A DNA stretch of 9,684 nt from Puniceicoccaceae bacterium (GTDB lineage Bacteria > Verrucomicrobiota > Verrucomicrobiia > Opitutales > Coraliomargaritaceae), in contig PWZW01000290.1 in NCBI GenBank assembly GCA_003567255.1, forward strand, positions 1 to 9,684. Reading direction: 5' to 3'. Position 1 is the stretch's first letter; each line of letters begins with the position of its first letter. The translations under genes were made by a program, and so were the position numbers. The notes beneath the pieces are model-generated. The model had not been told where the DNA came from and ran no database searches. It worked only from the letters and a program-made list of their open reading frames with translations. This document shows positions 1 to 6,372 of this stretch, one piece after another.

Positions 1-162
1 AATTTGGCTGCCTTCCTCCAAGAGGCACGTGAGGCAAATCCCCGAGTCAAAATTTACCTCCGCGCAGATGCCGAAACCCCTCACCGGTTCATTAATGAAG
101 TCATGTCAGCCTGTGCCCAGGCTGGAATATTTGACCTTATTTTTGCCACTACCCAATCCTAA
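1..162 (+). CDS. ExbD/TolR-family protein, C-terminal part
   Basis: This is an open frame running in from the left edge, 53 residues to a TAA. The visible part reads as the periplasmic domain of an ExbD/TolR protein: a strand ending in IYLRAD, then a helix (INEVMSACAQAGI) and a final strand (DLIFATT). It matches the usual family ending of the type 'IRAD...V...AGI..V..AT'. ExbD proteins sit in the inner membrane with ExbB and use the proton gradient to drive TonB-like proteins. The stop overlaps the next gene's start by one base (TAATG, 160-164), so the two ExbD genes are probably translationally coupled. The N-terminal membrane segment and its proton-carrying aspartate lie outside the window. 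The family call rests on a short stretch but is supported by the next gene, which is a clear ExbD. Confidence 0.75.
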   Translation, partial: NLAAFLQEAREANPRVKIYLRADAETPHRFINEVMSACAQAGIFDLIFATTQS

Positions 163-593
163 TGGCGTACAAACTTAAAGTTTTAGAGACAGAAGATCGT
201 TATGACATGACGCCGATGATCGACGTCGTCTTCCTCCTGCTCATATATTTCATGTTTCTACCACTCCAGCAGGAGGCGGACATCGGCATCCGGCTACCCA
301 GCGATACTCCTCCCTCCTCCGAAATCAACCTGCCGAACAAGCACACGATAGAAGTTTACCCGAATGGTATGGTTTTACTCAATGGTGCTCCGGTTGATAA
401 CCGAAGCAGCCGCACCATGCCAGAGCTTGTCTCGACGCTTACCCGCCTCCGCATCTCCTCGGAACGAATTGGGGACGATACTGTCTTAGAAATATTGGCA
501 GATCCCGATTCACGCCACCAAAGGTCGGTTGACGTTCTAAATGCCTCGGCAAAAGCAGGGATAAGTAAAGTGTCGTTCGCAAGAGTTCAATAA
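162..593 (+). CDS. ExbD/TolR-family biopolymer transport protein (second copy)
   Basis: This 143-residue protein has the standard ExbD layout: a short cytoplasmic N-terminus, one membrane helix at about residues 20-36, and a periplasmic domain. The family signature MTPMIDVVFLLLIYFMF spans residues 16-32. Asp21 corresponds to the proton-relay aspartate of ExbD (Asp25 in E. coli). The C-terminus (VDVLNASAKAGISKVSFA) is the usual final helix and strand. Length is normal for the family. It is preceded by another ExbD with a one-base overlap and followed 22 bases later by a TonB-like protein, so it probably forms part of an ExbB-ExbD-ExbD proton-driven complex. The periplasmic domain contains the segment LPNKHTIEVYPNGMVLLNG, a beta pair often seen in ExbD. 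No separate ribosome site is needed given the overlap. The substrate is unknown. Confidence 0.93.
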   Translation: MAYKLKVLETEDRYDMTPMIDVVFLLLIYFMFLPLQQEADIGIRLPSDTPPSSEINLPNKHTIEVYPNGMVLLNGAPVDNRSSRTMPELVSTLTRLRISSERIGDDTVLEILADPDSRHQRSVDVLNASAKAGISKVSFARVQ

Positions 594-604
594 GTCCTCA
601 CCCC

Positions 605-626
605 ATGATTTCAGCATGATTTCAGC
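605..626 (+). repeat. 11-bp perfect tandem duplication over a start codon
   Basis: The 11 bases ATGATTTCAGC occur twice in direct succession (605-615 and 616-626). The second copy carries the start codon used by the VWA gene. The first copy's ATG opens a four-codon frame (Met-Ile-Ser-Ala) whose TGA overlaps the real ATG as ATGA. The result is a duplicated initiation site with the upstream copy out of frame. It may be a recent slippage duplication, and the overlap could also let ribosomes reinitiate. Confidence 0.8.
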
Positions 627-1983
627 ACCTCCAAAAAAGAGTTCTTTCTCAAAGAATCTGATCCGCGTGATTGTGATCAGCGCGGTAGCTCACGTCGTAC
701 TCCTTGTTTTGTTCGGAAGCTGGACCGTTTATCAATACGTTGCAGGTAATGAGGCCCAGTTTGACGAGCCGCCACCCGACATCGAAGAGGTTCCACCACC
801 AGAAAATGTCGAAGTCACCATCCAGAAACAGCGCTCCCAAGACACACAACAACGGGAGATTCGGATGCAACCCGTGGCAAACATTGCGGTTCCTGAACTT
901 CAAATGGAAACGCCCGATATGGCGGACAACTTTTCGGTCACTGCCGGCGTAGGTGGTGGCTTGGGTGGTATGAGTCTCGGTGGAGGCTTGGGCGGTGTCG
1001 GCCTTGGCGTGTCCCAGATAAACGTGTTTGGACTCCGCGACGAGGGTGAACGGATTCTTTTTGTGGTCGATGCCGGAGGAAATATGATGACCGACGACAG
1101 GGGTGGTATGAACACCTACAATGCCGTCAAAGAGGAACTTGTACGTATCGCAGGCACATTAGCCCCGGGAAGCTTGTTCAACGTGATGACGTATGATTCT
1201 TTCCGGCCACATATTAACCGCTTCAGTCCCGACCTAATTCCCGCAACGCCTGAAAACGTAAATAGGTTGAGAGAATGGATTGAACCTATAAATAGCAATC
1301 CATCCAATTTCGGCCCCGGGGGGAACAACGTAAGCCCAAACAATATTATTGATCATCCGGTAGGTGATATCATTGCAAATCATGGGCACCGATCAAACTC
1401 CCGAATGCGCATGCTAAACGTCGTCCTCGAACAAGACGTGGATTTAGTATATCTCATCACCGACAGGTGGCCGGGCTTCACAAACTTACGCAGACCCCCT
1501 ACGGAGCGGGAAAGACAAGAATGGCAACGATACAGAGAAAGTGACGAATTCAAAAGAGCCTCAGAACGCTTTAATGCCGCGATGCCGCGAGTTCGTGAGC
1601 AAGTTGAAGCGGCTGAAAAACGAGATAACGAGCAGCGTGCACGTCGCGGGCTCCCGCCTCGGGTCTTTGCATCAGGCACCTTAAGAGCGAAAGCAAACCA
1701 CTATGGAATAGCCATGCCCTCAAGCCCAGCGAGCGACAATAGATACCACGAACCTGGCCGCAACGTTGAAGAATACTTTAGGCAAGTAATTTTGCAAGAG
1801 TACCGAAGAAAGGGCCGTACCGTACCGAGAATCAACATGATACAACTACTGGCGGAAGACGCCCAAGTTAATCGCGATGAAATCAACAGTATCCGCAATT
1901 CCCTCCGCCATTTTCGCAATGGAAGAGTGCGCGAGGTCCGTGGCTTGGCTGCGATTCGAAGTCACGTGGAATCCGATTCTTGA
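616..1983 (+). CDS. TonB-like membrane-anchored protein with degenerate VWA domain
   Basis: This is a 455-residue protein. Residues 14-42 hold one membrane helix after a basic N-terminus (PPKKSSFSKN), giving a TonB-like N-in topology. Residues 50-62 are Pro/Glu-rich (EPPPDIEEVPPPE), as in TonB periplasmic linkers, and 111-131 are glycine-rich. From about 137 a VWA-like fold begins: strand ERILFVVDAGGNM (145-157), helix to 180, strand LFNVMTYDS (187-195), and strand VDLVYLITD (275-283). The metal site is degenerate, DAGGN in place of DxSxS, although the aspartate of LITD is kept. Residues 290-345 are highly charged and probably helical. Following two ExbD genes, it is probably the protein moved or energised by the ExbB/ExbD motor, with the VWA domain binding a periplasmic partner. 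The in-frame ATG at 616 is chosen because the ATG at 605 hits a stop at once. No classical TonB C-terminal domain is visible. The VWA assignment is from fold pattern only. Confidence 0.75.
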   Translation: MISAPPKKSSFSKNLIRVIVISAVAHVVLLVLFGSWTVYQYVAGNEAQFDEPPPDIEEVPPPENVEVTIQKQRSQDTQQREIRMQPVANIAVPELQMETPDMADNFSVTAGVGGGLGGMSLGGGLGGVGLGVSQINVFGLRDEGERILFVVDAGGNMMTDDRGGMNTYNAVKEELVRIAGTLAPGSLFNVMTYDSFRPHINRFSPDLIPATPENVNRLREWIEPINSNPSNFGPGGNNVSPNNIIDHPVGDIIANHGHRSNSRMRMLNVVLEQDVDLVYLITDRWPGFTNLRRPPTERERQEWQRYRESDEFKRASERFNAAMPRVREQVEAAEKRDNEQRARRGLPPRVFASGTLRAKANHYGIAMPSSPASDNRYHEPGRNVEEYFRQVILQEYRRKGRTVPRINMIQLLAEDAQVNRDEINSIRNSLRHFRNGRVREVRGLAAIRSHVESDS

Positions 1984-2031
1984 GCCTAGCTAATACTTTG
2001 GGCTCACCCTAGGATGACGGAAAGCCAGTTT

Positions 2032-2062
2032 TTGATGTAGACACACGCAGGTTTGGGATAAT
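2032..2062 (+). promoter_or_regulatory. Possible sigma70-like promoter for the HTH gene
   Basis: TTGATG (2032-2037) and GATAAT (2057-2062) match the -35 and -10 consensus at four and five of six positions. The 19-base spacer is longer than ideal. It lies in the 201-base gap after the VWA gene and would give a leader of about 115 bases before the HTH gene. The rest of the gap (1984-2184) shows only a weak inverted repeat TGAGCC/GGCTCA (1981-1986, 2001-2006) with no T-run after it, and no coding signal. Confidence 0.25.
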
Positions 2063-2184
2063 CTCTTCCTCGACAGCCTCAAGCAAGAAAGACAGAAAAC
2101 GAATAAAGTGAAATCCCCCCTACATCGGGATGACCCCACTCAGCGCTCAGGTATACAAACATTAATGCCTGCAAGTCTAAGCGA

Positions 2185-2526
2185 ATGACCACACCTCCCG
2201 ACGGCATACTAGAGAAAGAGGCTCCGGCCAATCCTGCGGAGCAAGTAGTCTTGGTGCGGAAAAAGCTTGGGCTTTCTCAAGAAGCATTCGCCCGGTTATT
2301 GAATACTCCCGTAGGTACGATCCGAGGTTGGGAGCAAAACCGTCGTGAACCACCTCCCTGTGCGCTTGTGCTGATGCAAATTGCAGTGGATCATCCCCAT
2401 GTTATGCCCACTGCAAAAGATGACACCGTAAAGGAACAGCCTGAAAAGCGAAAACCTCAAACTCAACGTGAGGTTGCTGCCAACTTCCATAAACCCGGGC
2501 AAGATTCAGATTTTTGGATGCTTTGA
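2185..2526 (+). CDS. Small XRE/HigA-like helix-turn-helix protein
   Basis: This 113-residue protein has one HTH at about residues 18-68. The pattern VRKKLGLSQEAFARLL, then TPVGTIRGWEQNRREP, matches the XRE class: helix 2 at QEAFARLL, recognition helix at TPVGTIRGWE, then the NRREPPPCALVLMQI helix typical of HigA/NadS-type antitoxins. The last 40 residues are polar, rich in Lys/Glu/Gln, and end in FWML; they look unstructured. It presumably binds DNA as a dimer. Antitoxins of this shape usually pair with a RelE/HigB toxin, but no toxin frame lies on either side, so it is either a lone regulator or an orphan antitoxin. The start at 2185 has no clear ribosome site; an out-of-frame ATG at 2165 opens a seven-codon frame whose TGA overlaps this ATG. 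It converges on the minus-strand operon with 50 bases between the genes. Confidence 0.8.
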   Translation: MTTPPDGILEKEAPANPAEQVVLVRKKLGLSQEAFARLLNTPVGTIRGWEQNRREPPPCALVLMQIAVDHPHVMPTAKDDTVKEQPEKRKPQTQREVAANFHKPGQDSDFWML

Positions 2527-2576
2527 TGGTTTCTGCTCGGGCAAAAATCGAGTGAAAAAAGGAAAGGTGTAGAAAC

Positions 2577-3614
2577 CTAAACTTCTTTGGTCTCAAACAT
2601 TGCCTGCACATCTTTAACGAGTTGGGTGTCGAATCTATGCGTTTCCATATCCGCCAACTCCTCATCCGCCTCGAAATAATCTCGTTTCGTCACGCCTAAG
2701 ACCAAGTGCAGACACCATTGAACTAGATTTTCCAGATCCGGATCCTCCAGGAACATGAGCTCCCTGCAGATATAAGCGGCATCGTCTAAGCGAGATATCA
2801 GGCGTGGCTGCCGTCTTCCAAAATACAGCAAACAACTCATAATTTCCGGTAACAAGTTCCTGACTAAAGCCTCTGGAACTTGCTTCTTTCCGGCAAAGAC
2901 TCGTCGCCGCTTCAAGCTATGGTAATACTCGACGACCTGCGACTGGTCACCGGGAGACAAACGTTTAACACAGTAGGAAAGCGCCTCTGGGAGGTGGAAA
3001 CCACGATGCCCCTTCCGAAAAGGGAAATACTTGACCAAGCCAAGCTCATCTCCATGGGCAAAAATGCTCTGCAAATGGCGAAGGGTTCCACCCAAAGTCG
3101 ACCGGTCAGAGAGGCGGTCAATAAAATCCATCAAATCAACCAGAGTGATGACACCTTCAGCTTCACATAGCGAGCGTGTCTCAGAATCAAAATTTGTAAG
3201 GGCAATAGGAAAGTCGTGGTGTAGACCAAACTGCTCAACAAACCTCATCCGCTGGGTCGAAGCCAGTTCGTTGATGGCACCGATCGAACCCATCTCGGAT
3301 ACCTCATCTTCAAACTTGAGCGCCTGCTCAAAGATTTCTATGAGCAACCGGACGTGCTTAAGGTCCATCCCCCGCATCAAGCATAACTCATCGTATGACT
3401 TGGTGGAGAATTCTGAGGCCAAATCAGCTTTTCCCTTAACCGGCCGTGTCCAACCAGAAACCCCGGTATTTTTTGCCAAAGCTGAAACCGTCAAAGACTC
3501 GTAGGGTGAACCCTGAATTTTAAACGTGAGGGTATCCCAACGAAGGGACAAGATTTCATCCTCGGTTAGTGTCGATTCCCGGCTTGTCGTGCCTGTGTCT
3601 ATCCTATCTGACAT
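2577..3614 (-). CDS. Unrecognised helical protein with HhH/alpha-CTD-like segments
   Basis: This 345-residue protein is not one I recognise by name. It has no signal peptide or membrane helix and is probably cytoplasmic and mostly helical. Two segments look like helix-hairpin-helix or RNA polymerase alpha-CTD-type units: residues 73-98 (SYDELCLMRGMDLKHVRLL, like 'sleeLl.irGiG.k.l..L') and residues 146-165 (TRSLCEAEGVITLVDLMDF, like 'tra.naL...gI.TlgDLl'). Such units often bind DNA or proteins without sequence specificity. The C-terminal half has basic patches (LKRRRVFAGKK, 234-244; FGRRQPR, 265-271) and acidic helices (300-345). It is the last gene of the putative operon, 21 bases after parA, so it could be the DNA-side or cargo partner of that ATPase; this is inference. 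It has no resemblance I can see to ParB. The ATG at 3614 lacks a good Shine-Dalgarno sequence, so translation may depend on coupling to parA. Confidence 0.8.
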   Translation of the reverse strand: MSDRIDTGTTSRESTLTEDEILSLRWDTLTFKIQGSPYESLTVSALAKNTGVSGWTRPVKGKADLASEFSTKSYDELCLMRGMDLKHVRLLIEIFEQALKFEDEVSEMGSIGAINELASTQRMRFVEQFGLHHDFPIALTNFDSETRSLCEAEGVITLVDLMDFIDRLSDRSTLGGTLRHLQSIFAHGDELGLVKYFPFRKGHRGFHLPEALSYCVKRLSPGDQSQVVEYYHSLKRRRVFAGKKQVPEALVRNLLPEIMSCLLYFGRRQPRLISRLDDAAYICRELMFLEDPDLENLVQWCLHLVLGVTKRDYFEADEELADMETHRFDTQLVKDVQAMFETKEV

Positions 3615-3635
3615 TACGAAGACCCAAGGCCGCTC

Positions 3636-4553
3636 TTAAGAGGCATTAGCTACGGAATCTGAGGCGGCATTCCCCGCAGGGTGCTCAATCAACTCGTTGG
3701 CAACGGCTTCATAATCCGCACCTACCCCATCTTCCGCGTCACGACTGCCCACCAAACACACTGGCAGGCCTAGTGTGACTGCACGCCGTACAATGGTCGC
3801 ATCGCGGATAGATGTGTTGAAAATCTTGGCATCATTAGAAACCAACCTCTGTTTCTTGAACTGGTTGATCCTTAATTGCATACGCATTTTCGGTACCCCG
3901 ATATCTACGTTTGCCTTGATCGAGTTGAAAATAATACCCGCAACCCTGGCAAATGGCCCCATTTCCGCCGTTCGGAAACCTGCGGAGCGGCGATAAAAGA
4001 GAAGCAATTTTTCGATCATCAAGGTGAATCCAATCAAGGAGAGTGCATCCGGATTTGCCGGTACATAGAGCTCGTTGGCACTGAACACTCCAAGCTGAGA
4101 GGCGTTCAAAATGTTGGGGGGACAATCAAACAAGATATAATCGTAGTCACCTTCGATCTCCCTCAACTGCTCGTTGAAAATGAGGTAATGGGGATTTTGT
4201 GGATCAATGCCGTATTCGTTTTCAATGTCCAACAGGTTGAAGGTCGTTGGCAATACATCGAGGCCGGGCAGTAAGGTTTCTCCCGCGTTATTTTGCACAA
4301 CATCTTTGACGATAATGTCCTTTATCCGGTCTTCGGCGGGTTCTAAAATGGAGTAGACGGAACCGCGCTTCTCAAGATTGATTCGGTTCCAACGCTCAAT
4401 TCTCAACAACCAAATACTTGCATTCGATTGGGTATCCAAGTCGACTAAAAGGACTCTATTTCCTTTTTTTGCGAGGCATGATGCTACGTTGACGACGAGA
4501 GATGTCTTACCGACTCCGCCCTTGTAATTAATGAATGCAATTTTTCTAGCCAT
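3636..4553 (-). CDS. ParA/Soj/MinD-like P-loop ATPase
   Basis: This is a 305-residue ATPase of the ParA family. It has the deviant Walker A motif KGGVGKTS (11-18) with the signature first lysine, the VDLDTQSN box (37-44), and Walker B in YDYILFDCPPN. The late region (INQFKKQRLVSNDAKIFNTSIRD, then LGLPVCLVG) matches the usual ParA C-terminal half. Such proteins dimerise on ATP and bind DNA non-specifically or a membrane, and so place plasmids, chromosomes or protein clusters. No N-terminal HTH is present, as in chromosomal Soj-type proteins. No ParB or parS is visible nearby, which points to an orphan ParA that positions a protein machine rather than a chromosome. The last ten residues are Ala/Ser-rich and probably disordered. 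The ATG at 4553 is preferred because it places the first strand at once, as in relatives; a TTG at 4568 would add five residues. Confidence 0.93.
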   Translation of the reverse strand: MARKIAFINYKGGVGKTSLVVNVASCLAKKGNRVLLVDLDTQSNASIWLLRIERWNRINLEKRGSVYSILEPAEDRIKDIIVKDVVQNNAGETLLPGLDVLPTTFNLLDIENEYGIDPQNPHYLIFNEQLREIEGDYDYILFDCPPNILNASQLGVFSANELYVPANPDALSLIGFTLMIEKLLLFYRRSAGFRTAEMGPFARVAGIIFNSIKANVDIGVPKMRMQLRINQFKKQRLVSNDAKIFNTSIRDATIVRRAVTLGLPVCLVGSRDAEDGVGADYEAVANELIEHPAGNAASDSVANAS

Positions 4554-4614
4554 CTTATCGAATCTCAATCTCTGTTATTTTAGCAATCGCTGACAAGCAA
4601 TTGCGTAACACGGG

Positions 4615-5331
4615 TTACCGGTCAAATTCGTCAAAACTAGGCAAATCCTCGGAAAATGAAATCGAAAAGTCTGTGGATTCATCGGATTGATCAGTTTTTG
4701 ACGCTTTGTTAGCAGACGGTGAGGAAAGGATTTTTTCAGATAATACGTTGTCCAGCAAATTCTCTGCCCAATAACCGTTTTCGACTTCATAGTCATCAGG
4801 AATATAACCGTATTTATCCAAGACTTCAAGGATCAACGAAGAATCTGGGGTTGCCGAGAACCCGCTAAGCATCCCACGGTCTTCGTGCTCTTTGACCACT
4901 TCGTCAATGATGAACGCGGGCAAACAAGGTTCATACGAAGGACGAACTTTGTGTTGTTTTGCCCAATCTGCCCAGCGGTCCCGATCAATGGACCTTTCAA
5001 TTCGTGATACCGACTCAAAGTAATAGACCTTACGGCGTGAAATCCTAGTGACCAAAGCTGCCGCCTTGGTGTCGCCATTCTCAATTTCGATCCAATCAAG
5101 TTTGCGCGGTTCCTCTATGGGATCTCTCGTCTTGGAAATATCCTCTGGAGCTTCAAGGTAGTTATCCCCACCGCCAAAACAAAACTTTGCGACCGTCGAG
5201 GCATCCCGATCCAAGCGGAGCTTATCCTTACGGATGAGTTCGTATTGGAATTTTTCCGCATCTGCACGGGATGAGGCCCACATGTACTGGGTGATAGAGG
5301 TAGTAACTTTGAAACGACGTTGTGTAGCCAT
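4615..5331 (-). CDS. Unrecognised protein with acidic C-terminal tail
   Basis: This 238-residue protein is not one I recognise. It is soluble, with no membrane helix or signal peptide. Residues 1-130 are mixed and rich in Arg/Asp, with a possible strand pair at AALVTRISRRKVYYFESV (91-108) followed by a tryptophan-containing helix (RDRWADWAKQHKV, 117-129). Residues 138-200 look helical. Residues 202-222 are Ser/Lys/Asp-rich and probably flexible, and the last 15 residues form an acidic, phenylalanine-bearing peptide (SISFSEDLPSFDEFDR, 223-238). Such a tail behind a flexible linker resembles a short docking peptide. It lies between the kinase-like gene and parA in the same direction, so it may be an adaptor between them; this is inference. 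The base composition around its start is AT-rich compared with its neighbours, and no Shine-Dalgarno sequence is visible before ATG 5331. Confidence 0.75.
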   Translation of the reverse strand: MATQRRFKVTTSITQYMWASSRADAEKFQYELIRKDKLRLDRDASTVAKFCFGGGDNYLEAPEDISKTRDPIEEPRKLDWIEIENGDTKAAALVTRISRRKVYYFESVSRIERSIDRDRWADWAKQHKVRPSYEPCLPAFIIDEVVKEHEDRGMLSGFSATPDSSLILEVLDKYGYIPDDYEVENGYWAENLLDNVLSEKILSSPSANKASKTDQSDESTDFSISFSEDLPSFDEFDR

Positions 5332-5398
5332 AGTATTTATATTTTGGATAAGGAAAATTTATACGACTAAAAAGCTATCTTATTTTCTGCGCTCTTCT

Positions 5399-6334
5399 TC
5401 AAGCGCTTGCCTCCGAATCATCAGCCTCGGAAGTTTCGAGTCCCGGCATGTTTTCCAACATCTCACCCGCACTCTCAAAGCGTTCCTCCGGTTCGTAGGC
5501 AACTGCACGGGCCATCCACTCATCCCAGCGCGGGTTTATTCGTTGCGTCGCTTTCGTGGGAGGTTCCATCGATAGGCCATGGCGCCCGGTCAGCATTCGA
5601 TAAACAATGAGGCCCATGGAGTAGAGATTACTGGACACATCGGGAGACTGCCCCGCTTTTTGCTCAGGGCTAAAATACTCATAAGTTGTCAAAAGCGCAG
5701 GTAGTAAGCGACTGAAACCCGGGAGAGGGTCAAAAGGGGTTGGTTCGAGTCTAGGCTCATTCCGCAGGAGATGGAAATCATCCCAAGCATGCCCGATCAA
5801 ATCAACGACTCCAAACTCGGCGATCTTTGCGCCATCGGGCGTAATCATGATATTGGCCGGTTTGAGATCCCCATGAACAATACCTTGCGCATGCGCATAC
5901 TCCATGCCGATCAACGCATGGTACATATAATAGCAAATTTCCTCCTCTGATAAGGCACCTCCATGCATATTTATCAAATCCTGCAGGGACCGAACCCTCC
6001 CCTTTTGACCAACGGGTTCCCCTTCCACAAATTCCATGCGCATCCAGTAGAACAGCCCTTCATCGCCCAAATCATCGATTCTCACGATGTTTGGATGATC
6101 AAGTTTAGTTTGGATCCGCGCCGCTTGCTTAAATGCCTCATCACCAAGGGCATCCCCTTCAAAACCTTTTGGAATTACCTTAATCGCAAAAGGCTTTCCC
6201 AAAATATCGTGTTGGGTGAGGTAAACCTCCCCAATGCCCCCTTTTCCCAAAAAGGATTCGATTTGAAGATTACCAATCGTCATCCCCGGTTGAAGGGAGC
6301 AAACTTCGTCTGTAAATCCTGATTCAAATGACAT
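5399..6334 (-). CDS. Hanks-type Ser/Thr protein kinase homologue, probably atypical or pseudokinase
   Basis: This 311-residue protein has a full bacterial eukaryotic-like kinase domain (about 20-295). Visible parts are the glycine loop LGKGGIGEVY (29-38), the ATP lysine in AIKV (Lys52), HPNIV (80-84), the catalytic loop HGDLKPAN (154-161), EFG (173-175), SPEQ (222-225) and the helix SSNLYSMG (234-241). Several hallmark residues differ. HRD is HGD and DFG is EFG. The helix-F aspartate (normally SD.YS.G) is Asn236. The helix-C glutamate aligns, without gaps to the M. tuberculosis PknB pattern FRREA, with Ala71. Asp156, Lys158 and Asn161 are kept. EFG removes the main Mg-binding aspartate, so activity is doubtful and a scaffold or ATP-binding role is plausible. 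There is no membrane helix, unlike PknB types, so it is probably cytoplasmic. The tail (296-311) is acidic. It follows the 7TM gene by 38 bases. Confidence 0.88.
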   Translation of the reverse strand: MSFESGFTDEVCSLQPGMTIGNLQIESFLGKGGIGEVYLTQHDILGKPFAIKVIPKGFEGDALGDEAFKQAARIQTKLDHPNIVRIDDLGDEGLFYWMRMEFVEGEPVGQKGRVRSLQDLINMHGGALSEEEICYYMYHALIGMEYAHAQGIVHGDLKPANIMITPDGAKIAEFGVVDLIGHAWDDFHLLRNEPRLEPTPFDPLPGFSRLLPALLTTYEYFSPEQKAGQSPDVSSNLYSMGLIVYRMLTGRHGLSMEPPTKATQRINPRWDEWMARAVAYEPEERFESAGEMLENMPGLETSEADDSEASA

Positions 6335-6372
6335 AAGGTTTCTTCGGTTGCGTTACGACTTGAGTTTAACCT

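Noticed and set aside
649..1919. Several minus-strand open frames opposite the VWA gene
   Set aside because: They are shadows of a well-supported plus-strand gene, with low-complexity or random-looking products.
2185..2526. Toxin-antitoxin pair
   Set aside because: The HTH protein resembles HigA/NadS antitoxins but no toxin-sized frame with a RelE/HigB-like pattern flanks it.
2527..2576. Terminator between the convergent HTH gene and the minus-strand operon
   Set aside because: Only a weak AGGT/ACCT pairing is present and no good T-tract stem is visible.
3633..3642. Perfect 10-bp palindrome CTCTTAAGAG at the parA stop
   Set aside because: A palindrome of this length is expected about once per kilobase by chance, and no T-run or extended stem supports a terminator.
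5384..5405. GCGCT/AGCGC hairpin after the kinase-like gene
   Set aside because: The stem is only five base pairs and is not followed directly by a T-run on the minus strand, so it is not a convincing terminator within the operon.
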